From assembly GCA_944381935.1 (NCBI GenBank), contig CALWMN010000018.1:1-52313 (forward strand): a DNA stretch of 52,313 nucleotides, in the 5' to 3' direction. Position 1 is the first letter of the stretch; the number at the start of each line of letters is the position of its first letter. The notes under the pieces are model-generated. The model saw nothing but the letters and a program-made list of their open reading frames with translations. It made no database searches and was not told the origin of the DNA. Positions 24,901 through 33,246 of the stretch are shown here, piece after piece. The translations under genes were made by a program, and so were the position numbers. Source of the DNA: an uncultured Mediterraneibacter sp. (GTDB lineage: Bacteria; Bacillota; Clostridia; Lachnospirales; Lachnospiraceae).

Positions 24901-25522
24901 CTACAGCAATAATCTCCAGACCCTCGGCTATGCGGACTTTGACCAGCCAAGTTCAATCCGTATCTATCCGAAGGATTTTGAGAGTAAGGAAGAAGTCATC
25001 GGGATACTGGACGGCTATAATGCCAGGATGGAAGCAGAGGGGAAGGAAGAGCAGGTGATCACATATACGGACCTGGTAGGTACCCTGATGTCGTCGGTTA
25101 CAGACATCATCGATATCATAAGCTATGTCCTGATCGCCTTTGTCGCGATTTCACTGGTCGTCTCTTCCATCATGATAGGGGTCATCACATATATCAGTGT
25201 CCTTGAGCGCAAGAAAGAGATCGGCATCCTCCGTGCAATAGGGGCGTCAAAAAGCAATGTATCCCAGGTGTTTAACGCGGAGACATTTATCATAGGACTG
25301 TGCGCCGGAGTGATGGGGATTGTGATTACCCTGATCCTGCTGATCCCGGGGAACCAACTGATCCATTATCTTGCAGGAAGAAACGATATCAATGCAGTGC
25401 TGCCTGCGGCAGGAGCGGTTATCCTGATCCTTTTAAGCGTGGTGCTTACGCTGATTGGAGGACTGATCCCGTCCAGCAAGGCGGCCAAGAGTGATCCGGT
25501 AACAGCGCTCAGAGTAGAATAG
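21977..25522 (+). CDS. MacB-like ABC transporter, fused ATPase and FtsX-type permease
   Basis: An 1181-residue fusion. The N-terminal ATPase (1-235) has GPSGSGKTT, Q-loop FVFQSYNLIPH, signature MSGGQMQRVAIARAL, Walker B ILLADEPTGALD and H-loop VMVTHSPELA. The first membrane helix is at about 265-285, followed by a very long extracytoplasmic region (about 290-1030). The FtsX-type permease core with three helices (about 1040-1175, including ERKKEIGILRAIGAS) is at the C-terminus. Between about 688 and 870 the external part has three imperfect repeats of 60-65 residues of the type EGYKEYAASNP / TGFREYAVNNG / AGYQQYAAANG. AAAGGAG precedes ATG 21977. Probably an efflux or lipid/peptide-sensing MacB-family transporter; substrate unknown. 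Confidence 0.9.
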   Translation: MLQIKNICKQYKTGSLVQKALDNVSLNLRDNEFVAILGPSGSGKTTLLNIIGGLDRYDSGDLIINGISTKKYKDRDWDSYRNHTIGFVFQSYNLIPHQTVLSNVELALTISGISKAERRERARKALEKVGLGEQLHKKPNQMSGGQMQRVAIARALVNNPDILLADEPTGALDSDTSIQVMELLREVARDRLVVMVTHSPELADAYANRIVSLRDGSIRSDTNPFEVDEAALEEPEHKNMGKASMSFLTALSLSFNNLKTKKARTLLTAFAGSIGIIGIALILSLSNGVNSYIQSVEEETLSEYPLEIQSTGVNLSSMMESDTAEEEQDSGQVRVRQIIADMFSTMDTNDLESLKEYFDSEESGIGAYTNAVEYSYSVTPQIYRQEDDGEARQVNPDRSFEAMGFGSASGSNSLMSAAMSTDIFYEMPQHEELYKDQYEVKAGRWPKSYNECVVVLTSDGSISDFMLYTLGLRDPEELDEMIRQFIEEEDIEAPEDTGTYSYDDIVGIQFKLVDSADYYEYDSEYEVWRDKTDNSEYMKRLVGSGEDITVVGIVQPAEDVAVSMLSTGIGYPSSLTEHVVSRAEEKEIVQEQIKNKELNVFTGERFGEESDGSFDMATLFTVDAGALQEAFGFDESKLTSGMTGSFDIGSGEIDLSGMADLGSVTVELPDVPELKLGDLMSGFDLTVSPDALTGIAASLLEGYKEYAASNPEADFTNLAEDVTAYLNSAEGQAVLSSHIMDIIRESGIMSVSSEQLQQLAVSVMTGFREYAVNNGMTDVSQFDAYLQDYMQTPEAQQILSEWAAGVFQNVGDITITTEQIQSLAADLAAGYQQYAAANGMADPSRMGEYFLAYLQTEDASRRVADGLTGEVDTESLRQQISSALETYMQEVMTSYGESLGSALESQINSAMAQVMSQIGSSIEDSMTDAVRQLGNNIQDAMNIDAEAFANAIQFNMDGDELMELLMSMSSSQEATYSNNLQTLGYADFDQPSSIRIYPKDFESKEEVIGILDGYNARMEAEGKEEQVITYTDLVGTLMSSVTDIIDIISYVLIAFVAISLVVSSIMIGVITYISVLERKKEIGILRAIGASKSNVSQVFNAETFIIGLCAGVMGIVITLILLIPGNQLIHYLAGRNDINAVLPAAGAVILILLSVVLTLIGGLIPSSKAAKSDPVTALRVE

Positions 25523-25546
25523 GAAAAGGAATAAGGGGTGTTATTT

Positions 25547-26713
25547 ATGGAAGAAACAGCTCTGCTTCTTGACGGTGTACTGAATATGGATTTCGTCCGG
25601 GCGACGATCAGCAATCCGAGAAAGAAAGATGGAGTGCAGAAAATAAAAGTAAGACCGGTTGAGAGGAAGGGGGAGCTCTGCTTTCAGACAGAAGCGCTTA
25701 CCCGTACCCAGGCATTTCATGAGAACCTGGGCGTGCAGGAAGCACGTGGGCGTATTCTGGAATATATGGGGCAATTCGGGCAGATGCAGATTGAGACGGT
25801 ACAGGAGGATGTGACGGTTCTCGTGAGTAAAAAGGGTAAGGTGACAATCCGGAGAAAGACAAAGAAGCAGCCGCTTCAGAAAGCGGATATGGCGCATAAC
25901 CGGAAAAAGCATTATATTCTGGACGAGGGTACACCGGTACCATTCCTTGTGGATCTGGGCGTCATGACAAAAGAGGGCAGAGTCATACGGGCAAAATTTG
26001 ACAAATTTCGCCAAATCAACAGGTTCCTGGAATTTATCGAAGATATTCTGCCCGAGCTTGACGGGGGACGGGAAGTGACAATACTGGACTTTGGATGCGG
26101 GAAATCCTATCTTACATTTGCAATGTATTATTATCTGCATGAATTAAAAAAGTATGACATACGTATGATAGGACTGGACCTGAAAAAAGAGGTCATTGCG
26201 AACTGCAGCGCGCTCGGGCAAAAATACGGATACGAAAAACTGGCTTTCCTGGAGGGCGACATAGCAGAGTATAATGGAACCGACAGAGTGGATATGGTTG
26301 TAACGCTCCACGCGTGCGATACTGCGACAGACTTCGCCCTGGCGAAGGCAGTAGGATGGGACGCAAAGGTCATTCTGTCGGTGCCCTGCTGTCAGCATGA
26401 GTTAAACGCCCAGATCGCCTGCAGTGAACTTGCGCCGGTCATGGACTATGGGCTGCTCAAAGAGCGGTTCGCGGCTCTTGTGACAGACGGCCTGAGGGCA
26501 AAGTATCTGGAGCGTGAGGGGTATGAAACCCAGATTCTGGAGTTCATCGAGATGGAGCATACGCCAAAAAATGTTCTGATAAGGGCAGTAAAAAGACATA
26601 AAATAAACAAAAAAATTAATGATAAAATAAAAAAATGTGAGAAGGCTCTGGGGGTAAGTCCGACAATAGGAAAGCTTCTGGGAGAAGATGATATAGGGGT
26701 GAAGGATCAATAA
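25547..26713 (+). CDS. SAM-dependent methyltransferase, probable RNA or small-molecule modifier
   Basis: A 388-residue protein. The N-terminal domain of about 150 residues is followed by a Rossmann methyltransferase domain with ILDFGCGKSYLTFAMYYYL (motif I, near residue 182), MIGLDLKKEVI (motif II) and MVVTLHACDTATDFALA. SVPCCQHEL carries a conserved Cys pair. This arrangement is seen in an uncharacterised clostridial methyltransferase family related to methyltransferase domain 25; the substrate is unknown. AAGGGGTG lies 6 bases before ATG 25547. The stop overlaps the next start as TAATG. Confidence 0.82.
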   Translation: MEETALLLDGVLNMDFVRATISNPRKKDGVQKIKVRPVERKGELCFQTEALTRTQAFHENLGVQEARGRILEYMGQFGQMQIETVQEDVTVLVSKKGKVTIRRKTKKQPLQKADMAHNRKKHYILDEGTPVPFLVDLGVMTKEGRVIRAKFDKFRQINRFLEFIEDILPELDGGREVTILDFGCGKSYLTFAMYYYLHELKKYDIRMIGLDLKKEVIANCSALGQKYGYEKLAFLEGDIAEYNGTDRVDMVVTLHACDTATDFALAKAVGWDAKVILSVPCCQHELNAQIACSELAPVMDYGLLKERFAALVTDGLRAKYLEREGYETQILEFIEMEHTPKNVLIRAVKRHKINKKINDKIKKCEKALGVSPTIGKLLGEDDIGVKDQ

Positions 26714-29154
26714 TGAAACAAAAACTTATAAAAGCAGGGGTGCTGGCGGCCATATTTATCGCTGCGCTAATCATCAGCAGCCTGGTCATAAACAGGGGAA
26801 CTGATGATGATATTATGGATATGGGCGCCCCTTCACTGCCGAGAATCTCTTTTACAGTGGGCGGTATGGAGGTAAATAAGCTGTTCGGGTATGTGGATGA
26901 TATGGATATCACGGCAATGCGTGACACGATCACACCGCTTGAGGAGGATGGGACACTTTCCCTGAACCTGGAGGCGAACGGAAGGGAAATCAGCCGTCTG
27001 GAGTATGAGGCCTATTCGCTTAGCGGGGAGGATATGTACCTGACAGGCGAGATCGGAGCTATTGCGCCGGATGAACCTGTGCGCCTGGAATTAAACGATG
27101 CGCTGGACGGTTCCGTCCAGGAGGCTGTTCTCAAGGTGATCCTGACAGTGGATGGGGAAAAAGTCAGTTACTTCACACGGATAGAGCGCCCGGATGAGGT
27201 GACAGCAGCCGAATGTCTGAGCTTCGCACAGGATTTCCATACGAAGGCGCTGGATAAAAGTGCGTCCACAGAGTTAAACTCTTACCTGGAGCCAGGCGAG
27301 GAGAGCGATAACACCACATATCAGACAGTGAATATCCATTCGGATATTACGCATATCCAGTGGGGAGATCTGAACCCTGTAGTGATCGGGAGTGTGCAGT
27401 GGAGTATAAAGGAAAGCAACAGCGTTTATACTTCTATTCTCGCAAAATATCAGGTGGCATGTGAAAACGATGCCGGGGAGAACTGCACATACAACATCAA
27501 AGAGTTTTTCCGTGTGCGGGTGAGCGGCGATACGGTTTATCTGTTGAACTATAACCGTGATATGCAGCAGGTGTTCGACGCCAGCCTTCAGGTTATAGAT
27601 GAAGGAGGCATACAGTTCGGTGTCGCTGCTGACAATATACAGTATGTGTCCAATGACGACGAGTCGATCACTGCTTTTGTGCAGGAGCGGGATCTGTGGC
27701 TTTATGACCAGAACACGAATGAGCTTTCACAGGTATTCAGCTTTGCAAACCGGGAAGGTCGGGATGAGCGGAGTATGAATGACCAGCATGCTGTGAGGGT
27801 CATCAGCATGGAAGAGAATGGCGACCTGGCGTTCGCGGTGTATGGGTACATGAACTGCGGCAGCCATGAGGGCGAGGTAGGCGTCGGCATCTATTATTTC
27901 GATATAGACAGCAATGTGATTGAGGAAAAAGCGTTTATCCCGAGTACAAAGTCTTTTGCGATTGCAGAGGATGAGCTTGGCAAGATGGTCTATTACAACC
28001 ATGATGAGGAAATGCTCTTTGTACTGGCTTCCGGGACGCTGTATCAGGTAGACCTTGGCAGGAATGAAGAAAGTGTGCTGGCAGAAGCTCTCGACGAAGG
28101 TCAGTATGCTGTGTCGGAGGACGGTCATCTCATGGCATATCAGACTGACGGGACCCTCACAACAGCGACTCAGATCACCGTGATGAACTTAAAGTCGGGG
28201 CAGCAGTATACGGTCAGCGCAGCGCAGAATGAGGCGGTCAGGCCGCTTGGGTTTGTAAACAGCGACTTTATCTATGGAAAGATCAAGCCGGAGGATGCGG
28301 GGACGACTGCCGCCGGAGAAGAGACGGTGCCGATGTATGAGCTGGAGATCCGAAATGAAGAGAATGAGACGGTGACTTCGTATTCTTTTACAGATGATAA
28401 TATTTATACGACGGATATCCTGATAGAGGATAATCTTGTAACGCTGAACCGTGTGGTCAGGAACGGGACAGTCTATAATGCAACAGAACAGGAATTTATT
28501 ACCAATAATGAAGAGCGTGTGGACAGCACAATTTCACTTGAGATGTACTCGACTGACAGGCTGCAGCGGCAGGTCCGCCTAAGCTTTGGGAATGGCATAG
28601 AAAATACGGACCCAAAGACCCTGAAGCCAAACGAACTTGTCTCAGGCAGGCCCCTGACGATTACGCTGGGCGGCGGCAGTGAAGAGGTGAAGTATTATGT
28701 CTATGGCATGGGAGAGCTGGAAGGAATATATGATAAGGCGGGATATGCGATCCAGAAGGCGGAGCAGCTGTCAGGCGTGGTGATCTCATCCAATCAGTCC
28801 TATGTGTGGGAAAAAGGGAACAGGGATCTTACGTACTCCATTGATGCGGAAACATTCCGGTGCCAGGACGGGGAAAACTCTCTGGATGCGTGCGAGCGCT
28901 ACATGGAGCAGTATGATGCGCAGAGAGTGGATCTTACAGGCTGCACGCTGGAACAGGTGCTCTATGTCATCAACAAAGGCTGCCCGATGATCGCGCTGAC
29001 GGGCGACAGCCGTGCGGTTCTCCTGACAGGATACACGAGAACAGATATCACCTATATTAATCCGGACACAGGAAGCAAACAGACGGTAAGCATCAATGAG
29101 ATGGAAGATATGGTGAACGGAAGCGGAAATACGTTTATCGGATATATCCAATAG
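26713..29154 (+). CDS. Membrane-anchored extracytoplasmic protein, unknown function
   Basis: An 813-residue protein with one N-terminal membrane helix (about residues 8-26, no lipobox). The rest is acidic and should lie outside the membrane. The central part (about 280-520) has repeated strand patterns (such as SITAFVQERDLWLYD and GKMVYYNHDEEMLFVLASGTLYQVD) suggestive of a beta-propeller. The last 100 residues (DACERYMEQYDAQRVDLTGC, then INKGCPMIALTGDSRAVLLTGYTRTDITYINPD) resemble a C39-like peptidase fold, but I cannot identify a full catalytic triad. It is translationally coupled to the methyltransferase and followed by three more envelope genes. Confidence 0.72.
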   Translation: MKQKLIKAGVLAAIFIAALIISSLVINRGTDDDIMDMGAPSLPRISFTVGGMEVNKLFGYVDDMDITAMRDTITPLEEDGTLSLNLEANGREISRLEYEAYSLSGEDMYLTGEIGAIAPDEPVRLELNDALDGSVQEAVLKVILTVDGEKVSYFTRIERPDEVTAAECLSFAQDFHTKALDKSASTELNSYLEPGEESDNTTYQTVNIHSDITHIQWGDLNPVVIGSVQWSIKESNSVYTSILAKYQVACENDAGENCTYNIKEFFRVRVSGDTVYLLNYNRDMQQVFDASLQVIDEGGIQFGVAADNIQYVSNDDESITAFVQERDLWLYDQNTNELSQVFSFANREGRDERSMNDQHAVRVISMEENGDLAFAVYGYMNCGSHEGEVGVGIYYFDIDSNVIEEKAFIPSTKSFAIAEDELGKMVYYNHDEEMLFVLASGTLYQVDLGRNEESVLAEALDEGQYAVSEDGHLMAYQTDGTLTTATQITVMNLKSGQQYTVSAAQNEAVRPLGFVNSDFIYGKIKPEDAGTTAAGEETVPMYELEIRNEENETVTSYSFTDDNIYTTDILIEDNLVTLNRVVRNGTVYNATEQEFITNNEERVDSTISLEMYSTDRLQRQVRLSFGNGIENTDPKTLKPNELVSGRPLTITLGGGSEEVKYYVYGMGELEGIYDKAGYAIQKAEQLSGVVISSNQSYVWEKGNRDLTYSIDAETFRCQDGENSLDACERYMEQYDAQRVDLTGCTLEQVLYVINKGCPMIALTGDSRAVLLTGYTRTDITYINPDTGSKQTVSINEMEDMVNGSGNTFIGYIQ

Positions 29155-29264
29155 AATAAAGAACAAAATGTCGAACTTATCTGACAGCAACTGATAAAAT
29201 AGTCTTTTTTTATATGCTATCCTCAGTAGGACGCCGAAAAAATAAATCAGGAAGGTGAGTATAT

Positions 29265-30419
29265 ATGGAAAGACAACTGCCCAAAAACGTTCGACAGATA
29301 GGAAATGTAAGTGACAGTCCGAAAATTTATGTGGAGGATTATGTAGATACCTTTTTTGCGCAGTTATGCGAGAAATGTGAGAAAGCAGGAAAGGGACCGG
29401 TCGGAGCGTTCCTTGTGGGAGATATACAAAAAGGGGAAGATGAGGAATATGTTTATATTTACGGTGCAATAGAGATGCACGAACTGAAAATGTCGGGAAA
29501 CGAGTACGTGCTGGATGATGATACATGGAAGCGCGCATATGAGGACTGCAAGCAGTTTTTTGAAGACGGGGAGATGCTGGGATGGTTCGTAGCGCAGCCC
29601 GGTGTTCCGCTGATGCCGGAACCGGCAACCGTGAAGCTGCACAGAAAGTCCTTCCCGAAAAAGAACACGGTTTTTGTCATGAAAGATCCGGTGGAAAAAG
29701 ACGAGACGTATTTTGTGCATAAAATGAATGACCTCATGGAGATAGGCGGGCACTATACATATTATGAGAAAAACCCGTGCATGCAGAATTATATGATTTC
29801 GACAAGGAAGAAAAGCGGCGGGTTTCCCCCTGAGGATGTTGAAGACAGAGCTGCGAAGAACTTTCGTAATATGGTTAGAACAAAGGGAGAGCGCAGGCAG
29901 CAGAAAAGATCAGGAAGCCTGATGTACGCGGTCAGCGCCTGCCTTGTCCTGGTGATGATCGTGATGGGAGTATCTATGGTAAACAATTTCGACAGGATGA
30001 AGGCTGTCCAGACTACATTGGACAACCTTTCGGGAGAAGCCTCCGGGACGGAAGCTGTTGAGGCGCAGGAGACAAGCGGGACCGTAACTGCCGTCACTTC
30101 ACAGGAGCAGGCGAAAGATGCGCAGGCAGACCAGAAGGAAGAGGACTTAAGCGCCCAGGGCTCCCAGGATGGCAGCCAGGAGGAGGCACAGCAGAAGGAG
30201 GGGCAGCCAGAAGCTTCGGATACTGAAGCCGCGGAGGATACAGCGGCATCTGTGGAAAATGGAAGCGATGGGGTCTATGTTGTAGAAAAGGGCGATACGC
30301 TGGCAATCATAAGCAAAAAAATGTACGGCGACATTACCCATGTGGACGCTATCTGCAGAATGAATGGCATTACAGACGGGAACCTGATTTATGTGGGGCA
30401 GAAATTGCTATTGCCCTGA
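29265..30419 (+). CDS. LysM-domain membrane protein with an inactive MPN/JAB-like N-terminus
   Basis: A 384-residue protein. The cytoplasmic N-terminal domain (1-185) reads like an MPN (JAB1/Mov34) fold: GAFLVGD, YIYGAIEM, then GWFVAQPGVPL, where metalloenzymes have GWxHTHPG; neither zinc histidine is there. A single helix is at about 218-238. A low-complexity Glu/Gln/Ala/Ser linker (about 255-330) leads to one LysM motif at the C-terminus (YVVEKGDTLAIISKKMYGD, then YVGQKLLLP) that should bind peptidoglycan. ATG 29265 has AGGAAGGTG upstream. It may tether a cytoplasmic protein-binding domain to the wall; the MPN assignment is by eye. Confidence 0.78.
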   Translation: MERQLPKNVRQIGNVSDSPKIYVEDYVDTFFAQLCEKCEKAGKGPVGAFLVGDIQKGEDEEYVYIYGAIEMHELKMSGNEYVLDDDTWKRAYEDCKQFFEDGEMLGWFVAQPGVPLMPEPATVKLHRKSFPKKNTVFVMKDPVEKDETYFVHKMNDLMEIGGHYTYYEKNPCMQNYMISTRKKSGGFPPEDVEDRAAKNFRNMVRTKGERRQQKRSGSLMYAVSACLVLVMIVMGVSMVNNFDRMKAVQTTLDNLSGEASGTEAVEAQETSGTVTAVTSQEQAKDAQADQKEEDLSAQGSQDGSQEEAQQKEGQPEASDTEAAEDTAASVENGSDGVYVVEKGDTLAIISKKMYGDITHVDAICRMNGITDGNLIYVGQKLLLP

Positions 30420-30482
30420 AATCGTGGTATACTTAACAGAACAGTTTGGACAGGCTGAAAGACAAACGATAAGGGGAGTAAT

Positions 30483-31679
30483 ATGGCGCAGAAGAAAACA
30501 CCGTATCTAAAGCTTGTAAAGCCGCCGGACGATCTGAAAGAAGTCAGAAAGGCCGGAAGGAGACTGCGGCGGGAAAAGGCAGAGCGTGTACTCGTGGTAA
30601 TCGTGCTTCTGGCCCTGGCGGTATGCGGCACCTGGCTGCTGATGAAGAACCAGACATATGGAACAGTTCGGAAAGCGTCGGGCTATACGAATGACATATC
30701 AGATACGAACAGCTATGCGAAATTCGCAGACGGTATTGTCCGTTATAACCGGGACGGAGTTGTATTCCTCAACAGGAGGAATGAAGAGCAGTGGATACAG
30801 CCCAGCCAATTCCAGAATCCGGTTATAGAGGTGAATGATGAGACATTTGCGGTGGCAGACAGAGGGGGGAACAGCATACTTGTATTTACAGAGGACGGGC
30901 TCAAAGGGGAAATAGAGACAACGCTTCCGATTGAAAGAATTGCGATATCAAGCCAGGGGATTGTCAGTGCGATCCTGCAGAATGAGAACTCGCCGGAGAT
31001 TATTTCCTATGACGCAACGGGAAATATACTGGTTGAACAGCAGGCATCAATGGGGAACACGGGATACCCGGTGGGATTGGCGATGTCTGATGACGGAAAT
31101 ATACTTGCAGTGTCCTATCTGTATACAAAAGGGACCACCGTCCAGTCGAGGCTCGTCTACTACAATTTCGGAGAGACCGGACAGGCAAAGGCGGATAACC
31201 GGGTCACGTCCGATGAATACGAAGACTCTGTGATGGCGGAGATCTTCTTTATAGGAGACGACCGGTCAGTGGCGGTGGGAGATGATTCCTTCGTAATCTA
31301 CAAGGGCAGCGAGGCGCCGGTGAAAGAAACGGAAGTGACGCTGAACCAGGAGATCAAAAGCGTATTCCACTCGGACAGGTATATCGGGTTTATTCTTCTG
31401 AACAAAGAAAAATCCGGGTATGAGATGCGGTTGTACAACCGGTCCGGAAAGCTGGTCATCAGCAGGGAAATAACCGGGGATTACAGTAATGTAAGGATTG
31501 ACGGGGATGAGGTCATCATGTTTGATGGGAGCAGCTGCTGTATTATCACTGCCACCGGGATACGGAAATTCCAGGGCGACCTGAAGGTAGATGCCTTGGA
31601 GATGTTCCGGGCGCCGGGACTGAACAGATACTATGTGATGAGCGTTAATGAATTGCGTGTGATTTATTTAACGAAATAG
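30483..31679 (+). CDS. DUF5711-family membrane-anchored beta-propeller-like protein
   Basis: A 398-residue protein. A basic cytoplasmic N-terminus (1-33) and one helix (about 35-54) precede a long external part with repeated blades (GIVRYNRDGVVFLNRR, FAVADRGGNSILVFTEDG, VGLAMSDDGNILAVSYLY). This matches the DUF5711 family of Firmicutes, whose function is unknown. AAGGGGAG lies before ATG 30483. It is 8 bases from the CvpA gene downstream and belongs to the same run of envelope genes. Confidence 0.78.
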   Translation: MAQKKTPYLKLVKPPDDLKEVRKAGRRLRREKAERVLVVIVLLALAVCGTWLLMKNQTYGTVRKASGYTNDISDTNSYAKFADGIVRYNRDGVVFLNRRNEEQWIQPSQFQNPVIEVNDETFAVADRGGNSILVFTEDGLKGEIETTLPIERIAISSQGIVSAILQNENSPEIISYDATGNILVEQQASMGNTGYPVGLAMSDDGNILAVSYLYTKGTTVQSRLVYYNFGETGQAKADNRVTSDEYEDSVMAEIFFIGDDRSVAVGDDSFVIYKGSEAPVKETEVTLNQEIKSVFHSDRYIGFILLNKEKSGYEMRLYNRSGKLVISREITGDYSNVRIDGDEVIMFDGSSCCIITATGIRKFQGDLKVDALEMFRAPGLNRYYVMSVNELRVIYLTK

Positions 31680-31687
31680 GAGAAAAT

Positions 31688-32509
31688 ATGAATAACTGGC
31701 TGTTGATTATAGTTATAACGATTTTTGTAGTTTGTATTGTGGGGGGATATATCAGAGGCTTCTTGAAATTCGGAATTTCACTGTTATCAACCGTGTTGAC
31801 GCTTGTTATCGTCGCGTTTCTTTCGCCCTACGTCGCAGATGCCCTTGCAAAATATACGCCGGTAGACGACTTCATTGAGGAGAGGTGTGTGGAGGCGTTT
31901 ATGCCGGAAATTTCCGTGGAGGATCTGAGGGACGCCGATTTAAGAGGAACACCTTTTGAGGATCTGACCCCGGAAGAAATGCAGAATCTCAATGAACTCG
32001 ACTGGGACATGCTGGGAATTACGTCGGACGACATTCTTTCCCTGATCGGGGACATCCCAAAGGATACGCAGATCCGGGAGATAGAAGACGCTCCGATGCC
32101 TCAGTTTTTGAAGGATATGCTTCTGGAAAATAACAACAGTGAGATCTATGATGTGCTGGGAGTCAAAAGTTTTCCGAGCTATGTGGCGAATTATATTTCA
32201 AGGATGGTGCTGAATATTATTTCTTTCCTGGTAACGTTCCTGATTGCCATCATCATCGTGAAGGCACTTATGTTCGCAGTCAACATTATCGGGGAGCTTC
32301 CGGTGCTCGGGCTTGCGAACCATATTGCCGGCGGAGCGCTTGGCCTTGTCCTGGGGCTTGTCATCACGTGGGTCGGGTTCCTCATTATAACGCTTCTGTA
32401 CACGACGGAAGCCGGAAGCGCCTGCTTTGATATGATGGAGAAGAGCAGTATTCTGACATTTTTGTACGACGTGAATCCATTGCTCAACAGGCTGATCGGT
32501 TTTTACTAA
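31688..32509 (+). CDS. CvpA-family membrane protein
   Basis: A 273-residue protein with four helices: two at about residues 3-48 (VVCIVGGYIRGFLKFGISLL) and two in the C-terminal third (about 181-245). An acidic soluble loop of about 120 residues lies between, longer than in enterobacterial CvpA. In other bacteria the family is linked to colicin V production and envelope stress. AGGAG lies before ATG 31688. Last gene before the tRNA-Ala promoter. Confidence 0.8.
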   Translation: MNNWLLIIVITIFVVCIVGGYIRGFLKFGISLLSTVLTLVIVAFLSPYVADALAKYTPVDDFIEERCVEAFMPEISVEDLRDADLRGTPFEDLTPEEMQNLNELDWDMLGITSDDILSLIGDIPKDTQIREIEDAPMPQFLKDMLLENNNSEIYDVLGVKSFPSYVANYISRMVLNIISFLVTFLIAIIIVKALMFAVNIIGELPVLGLANHIAGGALGLVLGLVITWVGFLIITLLYTTEAGSACFDMMEKSSILTFLYDVNPLLNRLIGFY

Positions 32510-32525
32510 AAAACGTGAAAATAGC

Positions 32526-32555
32526 TTGACAGATTCCCGGGAAATATGGTATCTT
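32526..32555 (+). promoter_or_regulatory. Promoter of tRNA-Ala
   Basis: Perfect -35 TTGACA (32526-32531), 18-base spacer, -10 TATCTT (32550-32555), 30 bp before the tRNA. Confidence 0.7.
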
Positions 32556-32585
32556 ATATAGCGGTTCCTGAGAGAACATATTTCC

Positions 32586-32658
32586 GGGGGATTAGCTCAG
32601 TTGGGAGAGCGCCTGCCTTGCAAGCAGGAGGTCACGAGTTCGACTCTCGTATTCTCCA
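32586..32658 (+). tRNA. tRNA-Ala (TGC)
   Basis: Acceptor GGGGGAT pairs with ATTCTCC, allowing G-U. The anticodon loop CTTGCAA carries TGC and the T-loop is TTCGACT. CCA is not encoded. Confidence 0.95.
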
Positions 32659-32699
32659 TATCAGCAGCGGGCATCATAGAGTGCGCGCAAGCTGAAAAG

Positions 32700-32719
32700 T
32701 AAACGCCGACAGGCGTTTA
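32700..32719 (+). terminator. Hairpin after tRNA-Ala
   Basis: TAAACGCC pairs with GGCGTTTA around GACA and is followed by ATTAAATTTTAT. The downstream T-run is weak, so this could be a processing hairpin instead. Confidence 0.45.
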
Positions 32720-32739
32720 TTAAATTTTATAAGGAATGA

Positions 32740-32765
32740 TCCTCCTTAGCTCAGTCGGTAGAGCA
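32740..32765 (+). pseudogene. 5' fragment of tRNA-Asn
   Basis: Twenty-six bases are identical to the first 26 bases of the tRNA-Asn at 32847 (acceptor strand and D-arm). The sequence then diverges and no anticodon or T-arm is found. Probably a recombination scar. Confidence 0.8.
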
Positions 32766-32846
32766 CGTGATACGGTTACATACCGGAAAGAGTTATTGCA
32801 GGATAAACAAAAAACAGGTTTGAAATTTGTGCAAACCTCATAACAT

Positions 32847-32922
32847 TCCTCCTTAGCTCAGTCGGTAGAGCATTCGGCTGTTAACCGAAGTGTCGTTGGT
32901 TCAAGTCCAACAGGGGGAGCCA
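32847..32922 (+). tRNA. tRNA-Asn (GTT), CCA encoded
   Basis: Acceptor TCCTCCT pairs with AGGGGGA, with one T-G pair. The anticodon loop CTGTTAA carries GTT and the T-loop is TTCAAGT. Discriminator G is followed by an encoded CCA (32920-32922). It marks the border between the host genes and the ICE. Confidence 0.95.
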
Positions 32923-32930
32923 AAAATAAT

Positions 32931-32962
32931 CCCGTAAATGCTTGCGTTTACGGGTTTTCTTT
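32931..32962 (+). terminator. Terminator after tRNA-Asn
   Basis: CCCGTAAA (32931-32938) pairs with TTTACGGG (32947-32954) and is followed by TTTTCTTT. Confidence 0.85.
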
Positions 32963-33246
32963 ATTTCAAAATAAAAATGAAAGTGCCTTGAAAAAGGGTA
33001 CGATAGATCGCATGGCTGCAAAAGCAACCGTGAGAGTGTTAACCGAAAAATGAACCGGAATTGCGTTGCAGCTTCGATTGGAGAGAGCCTGATAGTAGAT
33101 GAGTTTACTGTCAGGCTTTTTCTGTTTTAGAAAAAAAGAATAAAGTTGGTAGTCTTGATGTAATCTGACTGCCGTCTGCCAGGGCGTTTCATCATAACAG
33201 ATGGGCGCCCTTTTTTATACTCATTTTTAAAAGGAGGAAGTTTTAC
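32963..33246 (+). promoter_or_regulatory. Untranslated leader with two attenuator-like hairpins before the first ICE gene
   Basis: No gene is seen here. AGCCTGA (33086-33092) pairs with TCAGGCT (33111-33117) and is followed by TTTTCTGTTTT. AGGGCG (33181-33186) pairs with CGCCCT (33206-33211) and is followed by TTTTT. Both look like terminators in front of the ICE operon, the second just 14 bases before its AAGGAGG. They may attenuate transcription of the ICE genes or end a short leader RNA. Confidence 0.55.

Noticed and set aside
28786-29628. Long minus-strand open frame opposite the 813-residue protein and the LysM gene
   Set aside because: It crosses two well-supported plus-strand genes, has no ribosome site and no recognisable family. 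It is a shadow frame, like 17654-18475, 16645-17364 and other long minus frames opposite the recombinases.
32740-32922. Active attachment site of the ICE formed by the tRNA-Asn repeat
   Set aside because: The repeat is of the tRNA 5' part, whereas ICEs usually duplicate the 3' part. The other ICE end is outside the window, so it cannot be supported.
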